The position numbers and the translations under genes were made by a program. The notes under the pieces are model-generated. The model was not told the DNA's origin. It searched no databases and saw only the letters and a program-made list of their open reading frames with translations. This document shows, one piece after another, positions 1 to 11,640 of a DNA stretch of 64,000 bases (positions are counted from its first letter, which is position 1; each line of letters opens with the position of its first letter). Origin of the DNA: Cristatella mucedo (lineage: Eukaryota > Bryozoa > Phylactolaemata > Cristatellidae); NCBI GenBank assembly GCA_009760855.2, contig WPIO01000057.1, positions 1,563,501-1,627,500 of the forward strand, written 5' to 3'.

Positions 1-300
1 ATCACGGCCTCCGGTATTTAACCACATTTAAAAATAACTAAAGACACAGCACCTTATCTGTGTTTTTACTGGATCCCTGCGATTCGCTTTTTATCTGCTT
101 ATGGTTGCTGGCTCTGAGTAAGCTGCTACTAACCACAACTTCATACTGACCTTGTGCATGCTACCCCTAATCTCATTATTTTCGTCGTTTATTTAGAATT
201 CTTCCACTGACGATTCGATCGTATTTCTTTTGCAGCAAATTTAAAATTTCTAGAGATATTGGGTCTTCCTATGGCGTTATATCGATCGTATCATTATTAC
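1..300 (+). mobile_element. LINE-Y 3' end fragment (copy A)
   Basis: This is the last 300 bases of a LINE-Y copy, cut by the window edge. It includes the end of the reverse-transcriptase ORF (TTTAAAAATAACTAAAGACA) and the 3' UTR, with GCAGCAAATTTAAAATTTCTAGAGATAT followed by an ATCATTATTACG tail. The same fragment extends further left in its duplicate at 57345-57860, where the matching C-terminal coding sequence is visible. Confidence 0.7.
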
Positions 301-430
301 GATACCATGATTATAATGGCTTCCTAAAGATAAGGGATACAAATAATCAAACACTGATTCGATAGCTGGAAACAGCAAACTATAACTTGTTTTCTTATCC
401 TGCATTATGAAAAGACAAAAATGTACTTAC

Positions 431-805
431 TCGCTGTTGACATGTTAAATGAGTGAGAAACCACATCAGTTTTCGCAACTTGAGCGACTGTGCAGACGTA
501 GTTTCCATCAACAATTGAATTCAGGAAAAAAGTGCACTGCACTTTATTTGGTTGAAGAACATTCAACGAGGAATTGCACACTCCTCCACACCAATCATAG
601 GCTGACGTGCGATTTTGAATTGCATTACCAGGCAAGCAATAGGTAGCGTTGTATTTCATATTTTCAGGAGAGACAGATATCTGTGTCAATAGATCAGTAG
701 CCTTTTGACCGTCAGGCAGCGTTGCAGTGCACGAGAATGTCACTAATCCACTCACAGGAAAGTACATAGTCGGCAAATTCGGCTGTACTTCAAAATTTAG
801 GCCCC
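431..805 (-). CDS. Gene 2, Ig-domain exon D1
   Basis: This internal coding exon has 125 codons. On the minus strand an AAATTGCAG acceptor precedes it and the donor is A/GTAAGT, giving phase 1 at both ends. The peptide opens GLNFEVQPNLP. It has a B-strand-like cysteine in TFSC and the F-strand motif DGNYVC (D-G-x-Y-x-C), typical of Ig folds. A canonical Trp after the first Cys is not obvious; extra cysteines sit in YCLPG, DWCGGVC and KVQC. Sequons N-A-T, N-R-T, N-S-S and N-M-S suggest heavy N-glycosylation outside the cell. The upstream signal-peptide exon (13826-13769) ends in phase 1 with C, which with GG here makes an Arg codon. The next domain would lie left of the window. A V-set-like domain is likely; the ligand is unknown. 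Confidence 0.8.
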
Positions 806-3204
806 CTGCAATTTAAAAATGACCGAGTAAAGGACTTACATATAGATGCACTTGTGCAGCACAGGTACTGTTGGTCTTTGCAAACGTGCTGTCTACGACC
901 TCTATTCTATATCGATACCATCGACAGTATTTCAGCAAGAGCGCTAAGATCACTATCGCTTCTAAGTCGTGGTACAGAAATACGGGTCATCCATGTTATT
1001 AAAAATGATCTGTTTTGAGATAATCGGGTTTTAACGAGCCATCCTCCTGGCCCAAACTGCTATCGAAGTTTGCTTTAAACACGGTTTGTCCAGGAAGATC
1101 GCCGTACCGAAAATCCGAATCACGTTGTTAATTATGCAAGTTTTTTATTCTGTTCTAATTACTAGCTAAAATTCTTTTAAATCGGAATATCACATTGCAC
1201 AACGATGCAGAAAAGAGAAAGCATTGCTGACCACTCATCGGATTAGGCTCGTAAGCTATATGCCCATAAGAGCTTGACGAAGACAGGCAAAAAATCCCAC
1301 CACCTACAATACGGGCTCACGAGTTGGTATGACTCACGATAAGTAAAACTCGGGTATTGGGATATGTTAAACATGCATAAAGTCAAATGACCTTTAATGA
1401 ATAAATGCTAACGGCTCTGGTCACCTGCAAACAGAATAATCTAAACCTTTGAAATCTTGTCACTTGGTAAGCCACAACCAATTATTATGCTGCAAAGCAC
1501 AAACAGAAAGGAGGGGCACTACGACAGTTTTACAGGGATGCCAAATTAGTTTTAAACACTGCCAGAATCGTGTGGGAAGCTAACTTATGGCGACACAATT
1601 AAACAGAACGGTGGTGCTCCTGCCATGCATTCGAGAGCCAGAAAAAGATAATAATTGTAAAGCACAAGGAACATCATCAGCCGTGTATAGTCAGCTAAGG
1701 CTCGGGTGTACCAGACTGCCGTGGATTGCTTTTGACTTATATGGCCGATGGAAAGCAGATTCGTTTAATTTTTTACCCAAACTGAAATATTTTGCTTGCA
1801 TCGGTGACAAAATAAAGCCTACTGGTAATACGTGTCTGAATTCATGTTTCTGTTAAGGGCAGGAAAAAATTTTCATGGTGTAACTTAACATCGACAGGAT
1901 CCATATCCGATTCTTGGATTCATCCCCACCCTTTGCAACAAAAAATATTTCTTCCCGACTTCAGGATATTAGATTACGATTGCTATGTCTCATGATGGGC
2001 TGCTCATTTATTTCCAAAAAAGATTTAAACTTAAAGAAGTCACTGGTAAAGTTCGATCATTTCTAAACGTTTATCCTAATTAGGTTATCTTCCTATGCAT
2101 TTCGATGAAACCCGGAATCGGTTTCTTCGCCTTACTCCAGTTAATCTTTCGTGAGAATAGGTCTAGAGATTAGTTTGACCATCAAGAACTGACTTTCGAA
2201 ACCTAGAGATTGTTTTATCCACATAACCTCTATGTTACGCTTACCGTCCGGCTTCAATGAACCACTGTGAACTCGTGATTGCAACGTTGCACGTACTTGA
2301 GAGTTCATGGGCGTTTTTAGCCTCTGTAGGCCTGATTCGCCGTTGCCAATTCCAAAGGCTTAATTTAAAAATCGAATATTTATATACATTCATGTAGGTT
2401 CTGTTTAAATTCTTAGCAAAAATGCTACAAACAACGATATTGTCGGGCGTTTAATGTAGAACCGTTTCAGCCCTTTTGATAAATTTATAATTCTAATATA
2501 TTCCTGAGAAGAATTATGAAAAATCGATAACAAAAATCAGTAGGTTTAGGAGCAAACGTAGCATAGAGAAAACATATGCAGAATAATAGAGCCTAATAAG
2601 GATAAAACAATTCACTGCTATACCCTACGTAGATCAAAGACAAATAAATTTATGACTAGTATAGTTTAATCTGAAGAAACTGGGTAAAAATGCAATATTT
2701 CTCACTAAATTTTTGGCTTATCCATATGGATCTTCTCACTAAAATCTAATTTTACCAAACTTTTTCAATTAATGCCACGATGACAGCTATATTATCGGTT
2801 TGCCTAAAATGTAAAGATGATTTGCATTCGTGAATCGATGATGTTGCTAATTACTAATGAAAATTTACAGCTATTTAGCTGAAAACCTTTGTGTCTTGAC
2901 GGCATATGTCTCGTCTTACTATGGAAAAATGTTCCCTAAACTTAAGGCGATAGAAGCTGCGACCTAGTTCCCTTTACATAGTTGAGTCTCCTTAAGTGTT
3001 GTGTATTCCAGCCGTCGAAATGGTCAGTCGCCGAAGTTTTGTTTTAAGAATATGCATCATTTCTAAATTGTTCTTACTGTTTCAGTTAGCCACCCTGTAG
3101 TTAGACACCATCTCAGATTACATAGTTTACGTCATAAATCTAGTCACCAGCTTTCCTAATTTATCTAAAATCATGGAATAAATTCCACTTTTTCCTAATA
3201 CTGA
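806..3204. other. Intron sequence of gene 2, no gene seen
   Basis: This is AT-rich sequence inside the segmental duplication. The longest plus-strand ORF (1587-1856) is broken by a stop in the duplicate copy. I see no RNA gene or recognizable element. Confidence 0.6.
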
Positions 3205-5085
3205 CAGCCGAAAGGCTTTCAGCCTTCTATACTAAAATTATTGTGGACATTCGTGCGTCTCTTAAGCTCTCTTCGACTAAAGCAGTCACGGTTCCGCAAC
3301 CAGTAACCTACCTTAATAGGTTCTCCGACGTGTCTGCATTCGATCTACCTACCTTCATAAGGTCTAGCAAAAAGCGTTCGTCTCCTGAAGACCCAATACC
3401 CTCAACTGTGTGGTCTTCACTAGACGACTAAATTCGCCCTGCCATAACTAAGATTTTAATGCTTCTCTGGAAAAGGGGGTCGTTTCCAAGTCTTTCCAAT
3501 CGGCAATCGTTCGAACCATAGTTAAAATGCCTAGATACAGAGGTCCCTGTAAACTATCGCTCAGTTTTCCTTCTTTCGTTCTTGTGAAAGATTCATGAAC
3601 AATGTTTTGCTAAGCTACTGGTTAAACGCATTTAAAATAATGAAATTTCGGACTAGTTTCGATCAGGTTTCCAAGAGGCAGCACTCCACTGAAACTGCTC
3701 TCCTTCGTGTTAACAATGACATTCTACGTGGCAAAGACGACGGCAATGTCACTGCCCTAGCTCTTCCTGATCTGTCTGCTGCCTTCGACACTATTGATCA
3801 CGACGTTCAACTCGAACCATTGAGAACAAGGATTGGTCTGGCAGACAAAGCACTGGTTTGTGGCTTGGTTCTAATCGTACTTGTCTGATTGTGCTCAATC
3901 CGTGTCGTTTGGGGGTCTAGTCTAACAGACCAAAAGGGTGACTTGTGGAGTCCCTCAAGGGTGTGTACTCGGTCTACTGCTGTTCTCCATTTATAGTTAA
4001 CCTCCGGAAAAAGTGAGTAAGGCCCATGGAATAGGATATCACGTCTATGCCAATGATACTCAGTGGTATTTGTCATTCAAACCATCCGAATCTTCTACAG
4101 CAACTGAGAAACTGAATGCTTGCCTTGCCGATATTCAACCTTGGATGAAGGAAAACTTCATGACATTAAATGATGATAGAACCGAACTGCTGCTCATACG
4201 ACACCCTAAGCTTGTGGCTGGATTACAAGGCTTTGCTAGTCTAATAGGGGATGCTGTTTTGGGACCATCACCACGTGATCGAAATATAGGTGTCGTTTTA
4301 GACAGCTGCCTCAACTTTAAATGCTTCATTCAGTAGACTGCTTCAACAGCTAGCCATCACATCTAATCCATATCCAAGATTAGGGGCTGTCTTCCACAGT
4401 AGCTTGTAAAAAAGTTAACTTGATACTAGGTTCGGTCTCGGATTGATTATCGTAATTTCCTTTTGGCTGGGCTAAAAGAAAAAGCTATTCGGCTACTACA
4501 GCAGACTATGAATATGGCTGCAAGGCTAGTCTTCAAGTCCCACTGGGTTGAGCACGTGTCTCCGTTGCTAAAAGAGCTAGGATGGATGCCGGTTGAGCAA
4601 TGGATAAAGAGCGAAGTTCTTACCCTAACCCAAAAGGCCTTCAACGGCTTGGCTCCTTCGTACCTAGCTGAACTGCTGCATCAGTTTCAGCCTGTTCGTG
4701 CCCTCAGGTCTTCTGTTGACAATAAATTAAGTGTCCCATTTTCCCGCTTAAAGACCGTTGGCGACAGAAGCCCTAGCTCTGCAGGTCCTAGACTGTGGAA
4801 ATCGCTTCCACAGTTCTTAGGCGATGACAACTAATCTCCTGCTGCCGACCGTGGCACTCCTTTTGAGCAGTCCTGAGCTGCTACTTCCATGCTATTCACT
4901 AACTCATCTGCTCTACTGACTCTCTACGCTTCACACTTTCATGTTGCTGAGTGAGACGAAGTCTGTTGGCTACCGAATGCATACTGAAAGCAGCTTATGC
5001 TGTGAGTGAGCTTTGGACAACTCTCCTGCGTAACGTGCACATGGTCTTTATGAATTTATAGAGTTACAGACGGAGATACATCACA
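3205..5085 (+). mobile_element. LINE-X, 5'-truncated and decayed (copy A)
   Basis: This is a degenerate non-LTR retrotransposon lacking the endonuclease part. Pieces in shifting frames match the near-complete LINE-X at 25975-29462: IRASLKLSSTKAV near 3243, DLSAAFDTIDHDV near 3770, a frame-shifted GVPQGC-like block near 3950, and YANDTQWYLSFK near 4048. The catalytic YADD has become YAND. C-terminal blocks LLLIRHPKLVAGLQ and KELGWMPVEQ follow. The 3' UTR ends near ACAGACGGAGATACATCAC. It cannot be autonomous. Confidence 0.85.
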
Positions 5086-5094
5086 TTAAATCGC

Positions 5095-5830
5095 ACACCG
5101 GCTACCACATCCAAGTTCTCTCTTGCATGTGTGACAATATCCTGTCATGGTCTTGGTAACCCACTACTTGGTAGGCTATCGGCCTGCCAAATCCGGCCCC
5201 AACTTCTGGTGCAATTCCCAACGGCTAGGCTTGTCTATAGCGAGCCTGGCATTTTATACATCACAACACTTCTTTCAGACCTGCACAGGCTACTAGACAA
5301 CAACCCATCTACTTCAAGGTTTTGTACCACTCGTTTTTAGGTTACTTAATTCTCTAGCCCAGCCTATCTATAAGATCTAGTACCCCATCAGTTATGGCTT
5401 AGTATTACCTGCTTGTCGGAGTCTAACTGGTTACTTATACCTTGCAAAACGTCAAATTTTTTGGAGAGTGTGCATTTAATTTATGTGCGCAAAAAGCCTA
5501 GAATTCCCTCTCAACTTTCCTCACGAGAAACCCTCAATTGACCACATTTAAAGAGAGGCTAGAAATGCCCCTCTATTTATACTTGCTTTTAGTGGATCCA
5601 TGCGATGCGACCTTTATAGAATTACACGTACTGTATATGCTACCACTAACTACACTTGCATGCTGTCTCTGCGTGTGTCACCTCTAACCATATTTTTCTA
5701 GTGGTATCTTGAGCGTGCTGCAACTAACCACTCGATCCGTTTCCTTGCAGAGAATTTAAAGCGCCTAGAAAGACACCAAGTTATCTGAGTTGCTTTATCG
5801 TGTGTGTGATTGTTACTATGTGGACCGTAT
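5095..5830 (+). mobile_element. LINE-Y 3' fragment (copy A)
   Basis: This is the C-terminal coding end and 3' UTR of the second LINE family, decayed. The reading still shows blocks equivalent to LHWLPVKQ, then CGAGAAACCCTCAATTGACC for the last codons. The 3' UTR has GCAGAGAATTTAAAGCGCCTAGAAAG and TGCTTTATCGTGTGTGTG. It starts only about 10 bases after the LINE-X copy ends. Confidence 0.75.
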
Positions 5831-7189
5831 TACACTTAACTCGCATGGCCACATAATATGACAGATGCAATAAATTCGTTGCCGTTGCTGTGCAAACGTT
5901 CACAACTTTAAACGGTATTGTCTGGATATAGGCTACATGATTGGTATTAGCTGTAAAAGTTGTTTTTCTTCAGCATCCTATTAATTCATAGAAATGGATT
6001 ATTGTTTTTTTTAAATAAACTCGTGGAGATGATCACTTCTGCAGTCCAATAGCATTCTGTTGTATTCCATGCTTCTGTAACATGTGCTGAGATAGGAAAA
6101 ATATAATTAGCAACATAACGTGTTAAGATGTGTAAGAAACATTTTTTCAAAACCATTTCATGCCAAAATTCAGCTGCTTGTTATCTAAAAGGACCCCTAA
6201 GGTCTTCATTGTACTACTAAGTATTCTTAAATCATTTATCATCTAGGAGCACACATTAATTTGCATAGTTTGCTTAATGTACTATTTAAAAGAAACTTCA
6301 TTTATTTCATAACTGTATAACAGCTCTTGAAGTTAAGAAGGATTGAGTCATAATTAATACGTAATATTTTATCGTGACTTAAGAAAACATAATCTAATCC
6401 AGAGTTTGAGTGAGGCTATTTTTAGGAACAGCGGCTGATGTGGTTTGAGGAGATGCTAATATTTAATGACTAGACATAAAAAGAAAAAATCTAACAGCGT
6501 TTACTGCTAAACAAGCAATAACAGTATACTTTAAAACGGTTGCCCTATCTAAGTTTGCTAAATGCATGTACTAAATCAATCTAACTTTTCATAATTGTCA
6601 GGAAAATCATTGCAACGCATTCGGTAATACGTAGTTTTAGAATTTCATGGTATGCTCAGACTAATAAAGAGGTGTTGTATGTAGGCTCTACGGCTCTTTT
6701 TCAAGATGTCATTGCATTAACGAATTTTTGAGCATTCTCCAACCAGACCTGATCTGCCTGTTTACATGCTGAAAATAAAAGAAGTAACAAACCTTGAAAA
6801 TTACAGAATGTAGAGATCAAAGTAGTTGTTAGGATAGATTTTGTGCCTAGGTGTACCAGCACATAAGAAATTCTCACTTTACATCAACTAATTTGTTTAC
6901 CAAAACTATTCCTCGAAAACTTGCTTTCCTTAGGCGAACAAAAAGCCGAAAGTAAGTCTATTATCCTTGTTTGCCAAATTAAGTAGTAATTGCCATACGG
7001 CAGCACCCCATTGGAATCATGCAAGTCCATTCAAAGAAGCACATAGATAACTGCATTCAAGAATGTCGCTGTGACCTCGTCCCGATTCTCATATCTAAAT
7101 CAATGGAGACAACCAGCCATATGCACATTATTCCCCATGACCTGCTTTTAGGGGGTATTTATCTTCTGATACCATCCAAAACGTCATAC
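5831..7189. other. AT-rich stretch, no gene recognized
   Basis: The first 620 bases belong to the segmental duplication and the rest is single copy in this window. There is no ORF with coding character and no splice-flanked open stretch that I could support. Confidence 0.5.
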
Positions 7190-9310
7190 ATATTTTAGTA
7201 GGCTCCGATTATGTCCCAGCACCTTTCAAAAACTATAATTAGGCCAAAAATTAAAAAAGTAGCATTAGCCTGAAACAACTTGAGCACATCTGCCCAGCCT
7301 TCTTTCTACTGTCCCTATGACAGACACTGAAAGGACTAGTGGCTGACCAGCTGAACTTATATATTGAAACTTGTAACCTTTCAAGTATGGTATATTCTCA
7401 TTTGAAAGCTACACACTTCACAGAGTCGGCATTACTTCGGGTGTATAGCAACGTACTTAGGAATTCAAACTGACCTAGAGTATCTTTGATTGATTTGACT
7501 TATATTACGTCAGATTTTGAAACTATCGATCACCAAGTCTTCATTGAGAGCCTCTAGTCTTGTCTGGGCATCACAGGCAATGCATGGCAATGGTCCTATA
7601 TCAGTGGGATACTCCAGAGTATGGATGTGAATTAACGATGATCATCCGAGGAATCTTTTAAATACGGATATCTCAGGGCTTTATGCTTAGTTTCATTATT
7701 TTTTACTTTTACTATCTCCCTGATGCCGATTTTATGGCCAGGTTTAATATAGGTTTTCCCTTCTTTGAAGATGCCACTTAGTCGATCCTCCACTTTAATG
7801 CCTCCATGCCCTCCAGAAATTCCAATTCTCTCAGCTCTCTTGCTGCATTTGTTGATTACATCAACACATGAATAGCAGCAGAATTTCTTACTCTGAATGA
7901 CAATAAAATTAACTTACTGGTTACGAACGAAGCAAGTGTGATTTAGAAAATGGAAAGGCTAACGCAACAATTTTGGTCGCCCAGAATATATGCTGTTGAA
8001 TCTTTCTGAAATCTATGTGTCCTGTGTCAAACTGACATTTCATTGGATGACATTATTAGCTCCACAGCCAAGTGAGCCAACTTGCAGCTAGGCAAGAATT
8101 GTTAAAGTTTGCCTCATTTAGGCAGGCATACCATATCGAAATTGGTCCATGCATTTATGAAATTCAGTCTTAACTTCTGTTATTCTCTGGCTTGGCTCCT
8201 GAATACCTAGCTTAACTGCTGTTCCAGTGTCAGCCTCCTTGTGTCCTTCTGACGTATAAGTACAATAATTTAGCTTTTTTATTCCTCCACTTAAAGACCA
8301 CTGGGGACAGAAGCATAAACTCTTAAAGTCTTAAAATGTGGAACTCGCATCGACAATTCTTACGGTAAGAAAAGACTCTCCTGATGCCGACTACGGCTCA
8401 TCCCATGAAGCGGTCCTGAGATGCTACTTCTATACTACTGGCTACGTCAAGTACTTCCCCGACTTCTCTTTTTGGGAGAGATTAAGTCTGTTGACTATCA
8501 GATGTATACCCAAAGCCGCTTAAGCTAAGCATGTCTATACGTAACCTTCTTACGTAACACCCACACAGTTATTGTGACTTTGTTATTTACAGGCGGAAAT
8601 GCATTACATTATCCTTAATAGATCACTGCTCGGTGGTCTATAGGCTGTGCAATCGTGTACTTTCATCACGTGCCAAACCTGTAGGGAGGCTAGTTGGTCG
8701 TGGACGTCACAGTTTCCACACCTCTCCACTTTTCGCTGACCTGAACTGGCTCCGCATCAAGCAACACAACGACTTTAATTCCCAATCGAGCAAGGCATCG
8801 ACGTCAAGGTTTTCTCACTCACTTTTAAGTCCCTTCATTCTTATTCTCTATCCTATCTATACCATTTGCTTTACAACCAGCTATATATCGTATTACCCGC
8901 TTTTGTGGATATAAGTGTCTACCTATGCTTCCTGTTTAACTCAAATCCTTTGTAGATCGTACCTTTAGTTCGTATGCTACCAAAGCCTGCTACTCACTCC
9001 CGACATTCGTCATGACATTATCGGACTTCTCTGCATTTAAAAAAAAAACGAAACACATATTTATATATGAAAGCGCTTATGGGATCCCTGTTACTCATCC
9101 TGTACGTTCTTAGCTTGCTGACACTGTACGAGTTGCCAATACGTTTACTTCCATGCTGAATCTGTAAATAGCACCCCTAAACCTGCCATTCAATCGTTTA
9201 TTGAACATGCTAACAGTAACCATACGACCGTCCATTGCAACAAACATAAAGTACCTGGAAATAACTTTAGTTATGTGAGGGAAAAATATCAAATTCATTG
9301 TCACTATCAT
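7190..9310 (+). mobile_element. LINE-Y, old copy split by a LINE-X insertion
   Basis: A highly decayed LINE-Y starts in the reverse-transcriptase region (TGTCCCAGCACCTTTCAAAA at 7213; GTGGCTGACCAGCTGAACTT at 7340; TTTGAAACTATCGATCACC near 7511) and runs to CATTTATGAAATTCAGTCTT near 8170. It resumes at about 8626 with a readable stretch containing SFHTSPLFADLNWLRIKQ, then the C-terminus and 3' UTR to about 9310. Between the halves sits a separate LINE-X 3' end (8183-8625). Confidence 0.7.
8183..8625 (+). mobile_element. LINE-X 3' end inserted in LINE-Y
   Basis: GGCTTGGCTCCTGAATACCT opens a LINE-X C-terminus. It continues through TTCCTCCACTTAAAGACCAC, CCGACTACGGCTCATCCC and the 3' UTR block GTAACACCCACACAGTTATTG, and ends at ACAGGCGGAAATGCATTAC. 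The flanking LINE-Y sequence is contiguous across it, so this is a 5'-truncated insertion into an older element. Confidence 0.7.
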
Positions 9311-9509
9311 AACTAATAGTATTTTTTACTTTCACATATTTTACTCGAGTATGCTATTTCGGACGTGGTTTTGTAAAAACTCAGCATAGTTGCAGATTTG
9401 GTACAATACAACGGTGCATCAATTACTTCAGTAAGCACTTTCTCATTCTCACTTTATCTCACTCTATCTATCTCTATACGTTTATGCATATATACATTTA
9501 TACATCTAT

Positions 9510-9726
<217 letters not shown>

Positions 9727-9829
9727 AGTCTCTATATGCTTTTCCAGCCATGATTGATCTATGCATGCCAGCTTCAACTGTTTTATTCTTGCTGCTTATT
9801 GAGCATGCTACGTTGACCTATTTTATCGT

Positions 9830-9915
9830 GATTGCTTTGCAGCAATTGTAAAGTGTAATGAAATAGATTGACTCCTATGAGGAAGCTTTATCGAACGTAT
9901 TATTATTATTATCTG
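9830..9915 (+). mobile_element. LINE-Y-like 3' tail in tandem unit 1
   Basis: ATTGCTTTGCAGCAATTGTAAAGTG, GAGGAAGCTTTATCGAACGT and ATTATTATTATT match the 3' terminal pattern of LINE-Y. No coding part is attached. The counterpart in unit 2 is at 10905-10990. Confidence 0.6.
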
Positions 9916-9968
9916 CGAGTCGGCGTTTGTGCTCGTGTGCATGAGCGTGTCACTGAGACAAAGATACA

Positions 9969-9981
9969 GAGATAGATAGAT

Positions 9982-10020
<39 letters not shown>

Positions 10021-10025
10021 TACAA

Positions 10026-10120
<95 letters not shown>

Positions 10121-10125
10121 TATAG

Positions 10126-10184
<59 letters not shown>

Positions 10185-10213
10185 TATAGAGATAGATAGA
10201 GAGAGAGAGAGAG
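9969..10213. repeat. (GA)n tract with GATA interruptions
   Basis: Long AG dinucleotide runs are separated by three near-identical spacers of the form AAAGATATAGAGATAGATAG. The L-S-L-S reading frames on the minus strand are repeat artefacts. Confidence 0.97.
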
Positions 10214-10577
10214 GACGAAAAAGAAAGACAGGGAGACGGACAAAGAAAAAGAGAGAAAGACCTACACAAGCAGAGGAACACAGAGAGCGAGAGAAAGTAA
10301 AATAACGCGAGAGAGCGAAAAGCGAAAGAGAGTTTAGGTAAATTAAATCACTAAGATTGAACAGGGGTTATTAGATATTTCCACAAAATGTATATATCTA
10401 AATGCGTTCTTATCGATTAACATATTAAAAGCTGAAAAATCTACAACTAGTCTCGGTAGTCACCAGAAAATGCATCGCATCAATCAAATTTACTCAGCCG
10501 ACAGCTAAATGGGCTCTCCGAAAAATCTGTAAGGCCTACGCTTTTCCCAATCAAATGTGGTGATTCTAGTTTCATAG

Positions 10578-10645
10578 TGAGCCGTAATGGCTCACTAGGT
10601 TAGGTTGTTGCTTTTCTCGACATAGGCCTGATGTCGTGGGTTCCA
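10578..10645 (+). mobile_element. SINE-1, head only (tandem unit 1)
   Basis: TGAGCCGTAATGGCTCACTAGG through GATGTCGTGGGTTCCAATGG matches the first 65 bases of SINE-1 and stops exactly where tandem unit 2 begins. The duplication junction therefore truncated the element. Confidence 0.7.
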
Positions 10646-10713
10646 ATGGTGCATCATTTTGTTAAGTAAGTGCTTTCTCAGTCTTACTATATCTCACTCT
10701 ATCTCTCACAATT

Positions 10714-10714
<1 letters not shown>

Positions 10715-10768
<54 letters not shown>

Positions 10769-10791
10769 GTATATATATATATACATATATA
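10715..10791. repeat. (AC)n then (AT)n, tandem unit 2
   Basis: A pure CA run of about 42 bases is followed by TA-rich dinucleotides with ATGT and ACAT interruptions. It corresponds to 9510-9724 in unit 1 but is much shorter. Confidence 0.95.
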
Positions 10792-10904
10792 TAGAGAAAG
10801 AGATAAGTATGTATATGCTTTTACAGCCATGATTGTTCTATGCATGCCAACCCCAACCATTTTATGCTTGTTGTTTATTGAGCAAACTACGTCGACCCAT
10901 TTTA

Positions 10905-10990
10905 ACGTGATTGCTTTGCCGCAATTTTAAACTGGAATGAAATAGATTGCCTCATCTGAGGACGCTTGATTGAATGTAGTATTATTATCT
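10905..10990 (+). mobile_element. LINE-Y-like 3' tail in tandem unit 2
   Basis: ATTGCTTTGCCGCAATTTTAAACTG and GAGGACGCTTGATTGAATGT, then ATTATTAT, correspond to 9830-9915. Confidence 0.55.
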
Positions 10991-11450
10991 GCGAGTCGGC
11001 GTTTGTGCTCGTGTGCTTGAGCGTGTCACTGACATAGAGATATATAGAGAGAGAGCCCGAGAGAGGGAGAGAGAGAGAGAGAGGACAAAAAGAGAGACAG
11101 GGAGACGGACAGGGAGAAAGAGGGAAAGACAGATACAAGTAGAGGAACAGAGAGCTCAAGAGCTCAAGAGAAAGTAAAATAAAGCGAAAAGCGAAAGAGA
11201 GTTTAGGTAGGTAAATTAAAGCACTATGATTGAACAGGGGTTATTTGATATTTACACAAAATGTATATATCTAAATGCGTTCCTATCGATATGTATATTA
11301 AAACCTGTAAAATCTACAACTGGTCTGTGTAGTCACCAGAAATTGCATCATATCGATCAAATCAACAGAGCCAACAGCTAAATGCGATCTCCGACAAATC
11401 TATAAGGCCTACGCTTTTCCCAATCGAATGTGGTGATTCTAGTCTCATAG

Positions 11451-11640
11451 TGAGCCGTAATGGCTCACTAAGTAAAGCGGTTGCTTTTCACGACCTCGCC
11501 TTGATGTCGTGGGTTCGAATACTGTGGTGGGCGATCCTTTATTGCCACTAGAAGCTGTGGGGATAACCGTTAAGGCTCTTCTGTCACTGTGCAAAAAGAG
11601 GCTGTCAAATCAGCTAGCATTTTTGCTAAAACATACTAGC
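11451..11640 (+). mobile_element. SINE-1, tRNA-derived
   Basis: The 5' part resembles a tRNA gene. An A-box-like TGGCTCACTAAG is followed about 48 bases later by a B-box-like GGTTCGAAT. The body contains GTGGGCGATCCTTTATTGCC, a GGTTAAGGCTCTTCTGTCACT-like block, AAAAAGAGGCTGTCAAATC and AGCTAGCATTTTTGC at the end. Further copies lie at 19715-19890 (plus), 24925-25108 (minus) and 10578-10645 (head only). Such elements are transcribed by RNA polymerase III and mobilized by a partner LINE. Confidence 0.75.

Larger units (their letters stand above)
1..6450. repeat. Segmental duplication, copy A (direct repeat with 57550-64000)
   Basis: The whole stretch from base 1 to about 6450 aligns in the same orientation with 57550-64000 at an offset of 57549-57552, so there are few indels. 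Identity looks like 95-97 percent by eye. It carries an Ig-domain exon, two LINE fragments, one LINE 3' end and unique intron sequence. Both ends of the alignment are window edges (left for copy A, right for copy B), so 6.45 kb is only a minimum length. Confidence 0.93.

Noticed and set aside
449-646. Plus-strand ORF opposite the D1 exon (also 58000-58197)
   Set aside because: Antisense shadow of the Ig exon, which has splice sites, phase and a domain motif on the minus strand.
1587-1856. Plus-strand ORF of 89 codons
   Set aside because: In the duplicate at 59139 onwards the frame meets a TGA (AAAGCACAATGAAC), so coding is not conserved. No motif.
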